Source: Acidimicrobiia bacterium (lineage in GTDB: Bacteria; Actinomycetota; Acidimicrobiia; IMCC26256; PALSA-555). Taken from it: a DNA stretch of 63,373 nt. Every line of letters starts with the position of its first letter. Position 1 is the stretch's first letter. Below are positions 45,133-52,357 of this stretch, piece after piece. The stretch spans positions 1-63,373 of the forward strand of contig DASZJD010000021.1 of NCBI GenBank assembly GCA_035948415.1. Direction: 5' to 3'. The position numbers and the translations under genes were made by a program. Under the pieces are notes generated by a model. It worked only from the letters and a program-made list of their open reading frames with translations. It had not been told where the DNA came from and did not search any database.

Positions 45133-47052
45133 TCAGTGCTCCCCCGTCCGCCACGTCCACCGCAGGAGCCCGAGGCCGGCCACGGCCACGCCCACGACCG
45201 CGAGCAGCGCGGTCGTGAGCAGCAGGCCGACCACGAGCACGGCGATGCCGGCGGCGAGCACGAAGGGGAACGCCGTCTCCTCGGGGATCGTCATCTCGGC
45301 CTCGGGCTCCGCACGCAGGCCGGTCGTGAACGCGGCCGTGCGCCGGAGGGCGCCGTCGGGCCCGAGCGCGGCCGTGGCCGGGTCGCCGTTCGGGGCGGCC
45401 AACGGGAGGGGGCGCTGGTCCCAGAGCGGGTGCCGGCTCTCGACGATCGGGACGGCCAGGAAGTTGTATGGCGGCGGCGGCGAGTCGGTCGCCCACTCGA
45501 GGGAGTCGGCGCCCCACGGGTCGGGGCCGGCACGGGCGCCGTGGCGGTGGCTCCACACCACGTTGACGAGCGTGAGGAGCACGCCGACGGCGAAGACGAA
45601 CCCGCCGACCGTGGCGACCATGTTCAGGGCGGCCCAGCCCACCCCGCTCGGGTACGTGTAGACGCGTCGGGGCATGCCGAGCAGGCCGAGGATGCTCATC
45701 GGGAAGAACGCCACGTTGAACCCGACGAACATGGTGGCGAAGCTGACCCGGCCGAGGCGATCGCTCAGGAGCCGGCCCGTCATCTTCGGGAGCCAGTAGT
45801 ACAGCGCGGCGAAGATCGGGAACACGACCGCGCCGTTCAGCACGTAGTGCAGGTGGGACACGATGAAGTAGCTGTCCTCGACCTGGTAGTCGAACGGCAG
45901 GACCGACACCATCACGCCGGTGATCCCGCCGAGGAGGAAGATCAGCAGGAAGCCGATCGCGAACAGCATCGGCGTCTTGAGCTGGACCACGCCGCGCCAC
46001 ATCGTGGCGATCCAGGCGAAGAACTGGATGCCGCTCGGGATGGCGATGACGAGGCTGGCGGCGGAGAAGAACGCGGTCGCCAGGAGCGGGAGCCCCGTGA
46101 CGAACATGTGGTGGATCCAGACGCCGAAGCTGATGAACCCGATCGAGAGCAGCGAGAGGACGATCCAGAGGTAGCCCGCGAGGGGTCGGCGGGAGAAGAC
46201 CGCGAAGATCATCGACATCATCCCGGTGGCGGGGATGAAGAGGATGTAGACCTCGGGGTGGCCCCAGAACCAGAACAGGTGCTGGTAGAGGAGCGCGCTG
46301 CCCCCGTGCGCGGGCGAGAAGAACGACGTGCCGAAGAGTCGGTCCATCTCCAGGAGGCTGGCGGCGACGGTCACCGCCGGGACCGCGAACAGGACCATGA
46401 ACGAGAACACCAGCATCGACCAGACGAACACCGGCAGCCGGTTCAGGCTCATGCCGGGGGCGCGCATCTTGATGGTGGTGACGATGAAGTTCACCGCGCC
46501 GACGGTCGTGGAGAGCCCGACGAACGCCACCCCGAGGCCCCAGAAGTCGAGGTTCACGCCGGGCGAGTAGCTCCGGTCGGTGAGCGGGGTGTACGCGAAC
46601 CAGCCCCCGTTCGGGGCGTGGCCGAGCGCGAAGCCGGTGAAGAAGAAGATCCCGGCGAATAGGAAGATCCAGTAGCTGAACGCGTTCAGCCGCGGGTAGG
46701 CCATGTCGCGGGTGCCGAGCATCAGCGGCAGCAGGTAGTTCCCGAAGCCGGCGAGGACGGGCGTGTTGAAGAGGAAGATCATCGCCGTGCCGTGCACGGT
46801 GAACAGCTGGTTGTAGGTGTCGGGGGAGATCAGCGTGCTGTTCGGCACCGCCAGCTGCACGCGCAGGATCAGGGCCATGAGGCCCGCGACGGCGAAGAAC
46901 ACGAAGCTGGTCACGATGTAGCGGATGCCGATGCGCTTGTGGTCGACGGTGGTCAGGAAGCCGGGGATCCCGGGCGCGTCCTCCCAGACCGCCCGCGCCG
47001 CCTCCTCCGGCACGCCGGCGATCCGCTCGACGCTGGTGACGGTCGCGGCCAC
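45133..47052 (-). CDS. ctaD: cytochrome c oxidase subunit I with C-terminal extension
   Basis: Heme-copper oxidase subunit I, 639 residues. A-type features are all present: heme a His in FTVHGTAMIFLF, the D-channel Asp in GTRDMAYPRLNAFSYW, CuB His and cross-linked Tyr in FWGHPEVYILFIP, the HH pair in GVWIHHMFVTG, and heme His pair in SHLHYVLNG. The protein is longer than the usual 550-580 residues; the last 60 residues add two helices after TIPEETAFPFVLA. This resembles a fused small subunit. Start GTG 47052. Confidence 0.95.
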   Translation of the reverse strand: MAATVTSVERIAGVPEEAARAVWEDAPGIPGFLTTVDHKRIGIRYIVTSFVFFAVAGLMALILRVQLAVPNSTLISPDTYNQLFTVHGTAMIFLFNTPVLAGFGNYLLPLMLGTRDMAYPRLNAFSYWIFLFAGIFFFTGFALGHAPNGGWFAYTPLTDRSYSPGVNLDFWGLGVAFVGLSTTVGAVNFIVTTIKMRAPGMSLNRLPVFVWSMLVFSFMVLFAVPAVTVAASLLEMDRLFGTSFFSPAHGGSALLYQHLFWFWGHPEVYILFIPATGMMSMIFAVFSRRPLAGYLWIVLSLLSIGFISFGVWIHHMFVTGLPLLATAFFSAASLVIAIPSGIQFFAWIATMWRGVVQLKTPMLFAIGFLLIFLLGGITGVMVSVLPFDYQVEDSYFIVSHLHYVLNGAVVFPIFAALYYWLPKMTGRLLSDRLGRVSFATMFVGFNVAFFPMSILGLLGMPRRVYTYPSGVGWAALNMVATVGGFVFAVGVLLTLVNVVWSHRHGARAGPDPWGADSLEWATDSPPPPYNFLAVPIVESRHPLWDQRPLPLAAPNGDPATAALGPDGALRRTAAFTTGLRAEPEAEMTIPEETAFPFVLAAGIAVLVVGLLLTTALLAVVGVAVAGLGLLRWTWRTGEH

Positions 47053-47055
47053 CCG

Positions 47056-48057
47056 TCAGCTCCGGGACTCGAGGTAGGCGAGCACGGCCTGGAGCTCGGC
47101 GTGCGAGAGCAGTCCGGGCGGCATGAGGACGCCGGGCTTGTAGGAGCCGGCGCGCTCGATCCAGCGGGCGAGGGTGGCCGGCGTGTTCGCCACCGTGACC
47201 GCGCCGATCGTGCGCCGGGTCGCCAGGTGGGTGAGGTCGGGCCCGGCCGTGCCGACGGCGGGCGTGCCTCGGATGGTGTGACAGCCCGCGCACGACGAGC
47301 GCACGAACACCACCTCGCCCTCGGCCTGCAGCTCCGAGGACGGCTCGGGCGTGGGCCGAGCCTGCTGCGCCGCCCAGCGGGCGTAGTCACCCGGCGCCTG
47401 GGCGACGACCTGGAGGTGCATGTTGGCGTGCTGGAGCCCGCAGAACTCCGCGCACACACCCAGGTAGGTGCCGGCGCGGTCGACCGTGAAGCGCAGCACG
47501 TTGACCTGACCGGGAATCGTGTCGACCTTCCCGGCCAGCTCGGGCACCCAGAACGAGTGGATGACGTTGTCGGAGGTGAGTCGCACCTCGATGGGCTGCC
47601 CGACCGGGAGGTGGATCTCGTTGGCGGTGACGATGCCGGCCCGCGGGTAGACGGCCGCCCACCACCAGTCCTTCCCGACGACCTGGACGACGAGCGGATC
47701 CCGGCCGGCCGGCCGCAGGGCCCGGCCCGTCGTCACGGTCACGACGCCGAGGACGGCCAAGATGATCGCCGGCACGATGATCCCGCCCAGCCAGACGAAG
47801 GCGTGCTCCGAGATCCGCGACGGGCGCGGACCCCGGTGGCCACGGACGATCGCGACGACGATGAATGAAGCCACGACGACGTAGACGGCGATCGCGAGGC
47901 CGAACATCAGCCACCACGTGCCGGCGATCTTGTCGGCGCTGCTGCCCGCGGTGTGCAATGCGGAGGGCGAGCCATGGCCGCACGCCGCGAGCGCCAGCGT
48001 CGCGCTCGTGAACAGCGCCAGGGTCGCGGCCCGGCGGGCGGTCACGGCCGGGACCAC
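47056..48057 (-). CDS. ctaC: cytochrome c oxidase subunit II fused to a cytochrome c domain
   Basis: Protein of 333 residues. It has a lipoprotein-like signal (LALAACGHG), two helices, then the cupredoxin domain with CuA ligands in NVIHSFWVPEL and CAEFCGLQHANM. A C-terminal cytochrome c domain has CAGCH near residue 258 and a Met ligand in KPGVLMPPG. The fusion is the caa3 layout. GTG 48057 overlaps the qcrA 3' end by 16 bases. It should take electrons from QcrC or directly into CuA. Confidence 0.95.
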   Translation of the reverse strand: MVPAVTARRAATLALFTSATLALAACGHGSPSALHTAGSSADKIAGTWWLMFGLAIAVYVVVASFIVVAIVRGHRGPRPSRISEHAFVWLGGIIVPAIILAVLGVVTVTTGRALRPAGRDPLVVQVVGKDWWWAAVYPRAGIVTANEIHLPVGQPIEVRLTSDNVIHSFWVPELAGKVDTIPGQVNVLRFTVDRAGTYLGVCAEFCGLQHANMHLQVVAQAPGDYARWAAQQARPTPEPSSELQAEGEVVFVRSSCAGCHTIRGTPAVGTAGPDLTHLATRRTIGAVTVANTPATLARWIERAGSYKPGVLMPPGLLSHAELQAVLAYLESRS

Positions 48058-48929
48058 CAGGCCGGGCCCACCGGGGCCGAGAAGTCACCGGTCGCCACCA
48101 CAAAGCCCTCGGCGTCGACCGCGATCGGGAGCCGCGGCAGGGCGCGGGCCGCGGGCCCGAGCACCGGCCGAGCGTCCGTGAGGACGTCGAACGCCGACTG
48201 GTGGCAGGGGCAGAGCAGCTGGTGCGACTGGGCCTCGTAGAGGCCGACGGGACACCCGGCGTGGGTGCAGACCTTCGAGAAGGCGAGCAGACCGTCGGGC
48301 GCGTCGACGATGGACGGGAGGGGCGAGCGGCGCAGGACCCGCTGCGACAGGCGGATGAGCACCGCCTGTCCGTTCGCCGACCCCGGATAGCCGGCAGGGA
48401 AGACCGTCACCAGGCCGTTCTCGGGCACGGCCGCGGCGCGCACGAGCCGCCCGTCGTCGCCGATGGCCCGCCGGCCGGCTCGCCACGGCGTGTGGAGGAG
48501 CGCCGTCCCGGGGTTGGGACCGAGCGATCGGATCGGGAACAGCGCGGCCACCCCGATGGCGCCCACCGACGCCGCCAGCGCGCCGCCGAGCAGGCGCCGG
48601 CGGGTGACCACGCCCGCCCGCGCCAGGTCCTGGCCGACCTCGTCCTCCTCCTCGGCCGGCGCGGTGAGGTCCTCGCGCTCCTCGACCCGCGGCGCGCCGG
48701 AGAGCAGCCGGTGCGCGACCGCGATCAGCCCGACGCCCAGACCGCCGAAGGCCAGCGCGAGGAGCGCGCCCTCCACCTGGGGTTCCCCGCCCAGCGCGTA
48801 GCACACCGCGAGGCCGATGCCCCCCGCCGCGCTGGCGAGGAAGGCGACGACCGCGGGCCAGTCGGACGGGGGCGTGGGCGTCGGAGCCCGCGGGTCCGAT
48901 CCCGCGCTCACGCGCGCGTCCCGATCCAT
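48042..48929 (-). CDS. qcrA: Rieske iron-sulfur subunit of the cytochrome bc complex
   Basis: Protein of up to 295 residues with three N-terminal helices, the actinobacterial form. The [2Fe-2S] boxes are CTHAGCPVG and CPCHQSAFD near the C-terminus. An alternative start is GTG 48911, which would overlap the qcrC stop as GTGA and matches the operon style; ATG 48929 adds six residues. Both are possible. It accepts electrons from quinol at QcrB and reduces QcrC. Confidence 0.93.
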   Translation of the reverse strand: MDRDARVSAGSDPRAPTPTPPSDWPAVVAFLASAAGGIGLAVCYALGGEPQVEGALLALAFGGLGVGLIAVAHRLLSGAPRVEEREDLTAPAEEEDEVGQDLARAGVVTRRRLLGGALAASVGAIGVAALFPIRSLGPNPGTALLHTPWRAGRRAIGDDGRLVRAAAVPENGLVTVFPAGYPGSANGQAVLIRLSQRVLRRSPLPSIVDAPDGLLAFSKVCTHAGCPVGLYEAQSHQLLCPCHQSAFDVLTDARPVLGPAARALPRLPIAVDAEGFVVATGDFSAPVGPAWWSRP

Positions 48930-49687
48930 CGAATGGCGAGGAAGAGCAGGCCCAGGGCGACGAACACCGCGACCGCGCCCTCGGCCAGCGGGCCGATGCG
49001 ACCGAGCGGGTAGCCGCCGTGGTCGTTCGGATGGTCGAGATACCGGACGTAGGCCACGACGTCGGCGACCTCCTGGTCGCTGAGCGCCGCCGAGCCGAAA
49101 CGCGGCATGGCGCCGGGACCGGTGCGGAGCGCCTCGGCGATCTGGGTGGGTGTGGCGCGGTTCGTCGGCGGGGCGGCCCGGCTCACCAGCGCGCCGCCCT
49201 CCCCCGCCCACGAGTGGCAGGCCGCGCACTGGACGCGGAACAGGGTGCCGCCGTTGGCGAGGTCGGCGGTCCTGAGGTCCACGTGGGGGATGACGGGCCC
49301 ACCGGGACCGGTGAGCGACTGGACGTAGCCGACGAGGCTCCGGATCGTGGCCGGTCCGTAGGCGGGCGCCCGACGCTGCGGCTCCGAGCTCGGGCTCGGG
49401 ATCGGCATCCGCCCGGTCGAGAGCCAGAAGTCCAGGGCGCCGGCGCCGACGCCGACGAGGGACGGCCCTCGAGCGCTGCCGCGGGCGTCGTTGCCGTGGC
49501 AGACGGCGCAGTCCCGCTCGTAGATCGTGCGGATCCGCGGGCTCGGCGCCGGCAGGGTCGATCCTGGGGCCTCGACGGCGGCGGCGGCGAGGGCCGCCAG
49601 CGGCAGGAGCACGAGAGGGACCAGCCAGCGCACCGGCGCGGCGAGCGCGGTCGGGCGGGCCCGACGCATCCAGTCGCGGCTCGCCAC
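48908..49687 (-). CDS. qcrC: diheme cytochrome c subunit of the bcc complex
   Basis: Protein of 259 residues. It has an N-terminal signal-anchor (LVPLVLLPLAALAAAAV), two cytochrome c domains with CAVCH near residue 60 and CAACH near 155, and a C-terminal membrane helix (AVAVFVALGLLFLAIRWI). It replaces a soluble cytochrome c in the bcc-aa3 supercomplex of actinobacteria. First gene of the operon. Start GTG 49687; an internal ATG six codons later is possible. Confidence 0.94.
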   Translation of the reverse strand: MASRDWMRRARPTALAAPVRWLVPLVLLPLAALAAAAVEAPGSTLPAPSPRIRTIYERDCAVCHGNDARGSARGPSLVGVGAGALDFWLSTGRMPIPSPSSEPQRRAPAYGPATIRSLVGYVQSLTGPGGPVIPHVDLRTADLANGGTLFRVQCAACHSWAGEGGALVSRAAPPTNRATPTQIAEALRTGPGAMPRFGSAALSDQEVADVVAYVRYLDHPNDHGGYPLGRIGPLAEGAVAVFVALGLLFLAIRWIGTRA

Positions 49688-49832
49688 GGGGCGGGCCTTC
49701 CCCCGGGTTGTCGTCCCAAAACGTCGGAATTGGTCCCTTCCGCGCCGCGGGCGGGCCGCGGCGGGCCGCCGACGGCTAGAACCAGCACGTGCGTCGCGGC
49801 CCGGGTGGCAGGGTGATCGCCGGATCCGCGTC

Positions 49833-50945
49833 GTGACCGAGCGCGCCCTCGTCGTCGGTGGGACCGGCCCGACCGGTCATCACGTCGTCTGCGGCCTCGT
49901 GGAACGCGGCTACGACGTCACGATCCTGCATCGGGGCCTCCACGAGCGCCCGGACACCCCGAGCGCGGTCGAGCACGTCCACCGGGACCCCTACGACGAC
50001 GGCAGCCTCCCCGACGTGCTCGGCGCCCGAGCCGTCGATCTCCTCGTCGTGATGTACGGGCGGCTCCGACGCATCGCGGCCGCCGCCGACGGGCGGGTCG
50101 ACCGGTTCGTGTCCGTCGGGGGCGTCCCCGCGTACCGCGGCTGGATGAACCCGTGGCTCCACCAGCCGGCGGGGTTGCCCGTGCCCGTCCGCGAGGACGC
50201 CCCCGTGGTGGCCGACCCCGACGAGGACGAGAAGGGCTATCGGATCGCCCGCACCGAGGAGGCGGTGTTCGAACACCATCCGCACGCGGCGCACTTCCGC
50301 TACCCGTACGTCTACGGGCCGCGCCAGCTGGCCCCGCGCGAGTGGTGCGTCGTGCGTCGAGTCCTCGATCGACGACCGCGGATCGTGGTGCCGGACGACG
50401 GCCTCACCCTCCACCACCACGGCTACACCGAGAACCTGGCCCACGCGGTGCTGCTCGCGGTCGACCGCCCCGCCGCGGCGGCCGGCAAGGTCTTCAACGT
50501 CGGCGACGAGGAGGTGCTGTCGATCCGGCAGGTCGTGGAACTGATCGCCGACGCGCTCGGTCACGACCTCGCCGTCGTCTCGATGCCGTACGACCTGGCG
50601 GTGCCGGCGTGGCCCCTCCTGGCCCAGCCGCTGCCGACACACCGGGTGCTGGACCTGACCCGGGTGCGCGCCGACCTCGGCTACCAGGACGTCGTGCCGG
50701 CCCGGGAGGCTGTCCCCCGCACCGCTCGGTGGCTCGCGGCGCACCCACCGGCCCCCGGCGGGACCGAGGAGCAGGTCCTCACCGACCCCTTCGACTACGA
50801 GGCCGAGGACCGCCTGATCGACGCCTGGAGCGCGGCGCGCGAGCGGATGGCGGCGGCGGCCGACTTCCGCCCCGAGCCCGGGTTCGGCCTCGCCTACAGC
50901 GGGCCCGGCGGACGGCCGCGCACGACGCCGGGCTTCGTCCGATGA
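49833..50945 (+). CDS. NAD-dependent epimerase/dehydratase family protein (extended SDR)
   Basis: Rossmann protein of 370 residues starting VTERALVVGGTGPTGHHVV (TGxxGxxG-like motif). The YPYVYGPRQLAP loop and GKVFNVGDEEVLSIRQVVEL are typical of extended SDRs. The usual YxxxK catalytic pair is not clearly visible; GYRIARTEEAVFEHHP lies in that region with Lys absent. It is coupled to the CoA-transferase by ATGA, so it may act on a CoA-thioester or a related small molecule rather than on a nucleotide sugar. Confidence 0.85.
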   Translation: MTERALVVGGTGPTGHHVVCGLVERGYDVTILHRGLHERPDTPSAVEHVHRDPYDDGSLPDVLGARAVDLLVVMYGRLRRIAAAADGRVDRFVSVGGVPAYRGWMNPWLHQPAGLPVPVREDAPVVADPDEDEKGYRIARTEEAVFEHHPHAAHFRYPYVYGPRQLAPREWCVVRRVLDRRPRIVVPDDGLTLHHHGYTENLAHAVLLAVDRPAAAAGKVFNVGDEEVLSIRQVVELIADALGHDLAVVSMPYDLAVPAWPLLAQPLPTHRVLDLTRVRADLGYQDVVPAREAVPRTARWLAAHPPAPGGTEEQVLTDPFDYEAEDRLIDAWSAARERMAAAADFRPEPGFGLAYSGPGGRPRTTPGFVR

Positions 50946-52135
50946 GCGCGCCCGGTCCGCTCCAGGGCGTCCGCGTGCTGGACCTGTCGATCGCCCTGAC
51001 CGGCCCCTACGCCGCGGCGCTCCTCGCCGACCAGGGCGCGGACGTCGTCAAGGTCGAGCGGCCCGGGCTCGGCGACATCGCCCGCTGGATCGGCGTGTCG
51101 GTGAACGGCATGAGCGCGCTGTTCCAGATGTGCAACCGCGGCAAGCGGTCCATCGCGGTCGACGCGCACGACCCCGCGGGTCGCGCGATCGTGCGCGGGC
51201 TGGCGCGGCAGGCCGACGTCGTGGTGCAGAACTTCCGCCCCGGCGTCGTCGAGCGGCTCGGCATCGGCGAATCGGACCTGCGCCGCGAGAACTCGGAACT
51301 CGTCTACGTGTCGATCTCCGGATTCGGGCCGACCGGTCCGTACGCTCACAAGGGCGCGTACGACACCGTCATCCAGGCCTACGGCGGCCTCGCGGCCAAC
51401 CAGGCCGACCCCGCCACGGGCGAGCCCCGCTTCCTCAACCAGACCGCGGCCGACAAGGTCACCGCGCTCTTCGCCGCCCAGGCGATCACCGCGGCCCTCT
51501 ACGCGCGGGAGCGCGGCGCCGGCGGTCAGCACCTCGAGCTGTCGATGCTCGACGCCGTGGTCTCGTTCCTCTGGGCCGACGCGGCCGGGAACGAGGTGCT
51601 CCTGGACGCCGACGGCAGCCGAGCGTCGAGCTTCGTGGCGAACTTCCGGCCCTTCCGCTTCCGGGACGGCTGGGGAATCGCGACGCCGACGTCGGACGCC
51701 GACTTCGCCGGGCTGTGCCGGGCCTTCGACGTCGACGGCTACGACGACCCCCGTGTAGCCACGATCGCCGAGCGCAACCGGAACCTGCGCGTCGCTCGGC
51801 TCCTCATCGACCGGTGCTACGCGGCGGCGCAGGCGTGCAGCACCGCCGAGGGCATGCGCCGTCTCGAGGCCGAGCGCGTCCCGTGCGGCGTCGTGCTCTC
51901 GCCCGCCGAGCTCGCGGCCGACCCGCACGCGCGAGCGATCGGGCTGCTCGTCGAGTCGCAGCACCCAACCGCAGGACGGCTGCGACAGCCGCGTCATCCC
52001 ACCCACTTCGAGCGCACGCCGGCCCAGCTCGGCGGTCCGGCACCGCTGCTCGGACAGCACACCGACGAGCTCCTCGCCGCCCTCGGCCTGGCGGATCGCG
52101 GCCCTCGCCTCCGCGCCCGCGGCGTCGTCGCCTAA
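50942..52135 (+). CDS. CaiB/BaiF-family CoA-transferase (family III)
   Basis: Protein of 397 residues starting at ATG 50942 (GPLQGVRVLDLSIALTGPYA). Family III signatures are GADVVKVERPGLGD and QNFRPGVVERLG, and the catalytic segment LELSMLDAV near residue 200 keeps the Asp that the 9837-11045 paralogue lacks. It should transfer CoA between carboxylates through a covalent aspartyl-CoA. Its ATG overlaps the upstream epimerase stop, and a strong G+C hairpin follows about 60 bases after its own stop. Confidence 0.93.
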   Translation: MSAPGPLQGVRVLDLSIALTGPYAAALLADQGADVVKVERPGLGDIARWIGVSVNGMSALFQMCNRGKRSIAVDAHDPAGRAIVRGLARQADVVVQNFRPGVVERLGIGESDLRRENSELVYVSISGFGPTGPYAHKGAYDTVIQAYGGLAANQADPATGEPRFLNQTAADKVTALFAAQAITAALYARERGAGGQHLELSMLDAVVSFLWADAAGNEVLLDADGSRASSFVANFRPFRFRDGWGIATPTSDADFAGLCRAFDVDGYDDPRVATIAERNRNLRVARLLIDRCYAAAQACSTAEGMRRLEAERVPCGVVLSPAELAADPHARAIGLLVESQHPTAGRLRQPRHPTHFERTPAQLGGPAPLLGQHTDELLAALGLADRGPRLRARGVVA

Positions 52136-52192
52136 CCGGCGGGCGAGCCCACCCCAGCGTCGGATCCGGCCTCCAGGCCGCCGGTGTCTCGG

Positions 52193-52221
52193 GCCGGGCC
52201 CCGGGGCCCCTCGGGCCCGGC
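52193..52221 (+). terminator. candidate transcription terminator hairpin
   Basis: A perfect nine-base inverted repeat (GCCGGGCCC at 52193-52201 and GGGCCCGGC at 52213-52221) with an 11-base loop lies 57 bases after the CoA-transferase stop. There is no T-run after it, so it would be a non-canonical, G+C-type terminator or simply a composition effect. Confidence 0.35.
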
Positions 52222-52357
52222 TGGGGCCCACCGCGGCGGTGCCACCGCCGAACGGGAACCGAACTCGGCTTGATGCCGGGGTGCCGGACGCCGATAGTAA
52301 CCAGGACGTCACGGAGAGTGGTATCGCCCCGGGGCGAAGCGACGAAAGGCGGCGTTC

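Noticed and set aside
45118-46662. Forward frame rich in Glu, His, Asp and Arg opposite ctaD
   Set aside because: It is the antisense of hydrophobic helices of a certain gene; the repetitive acidic/basic composition is a by-product.
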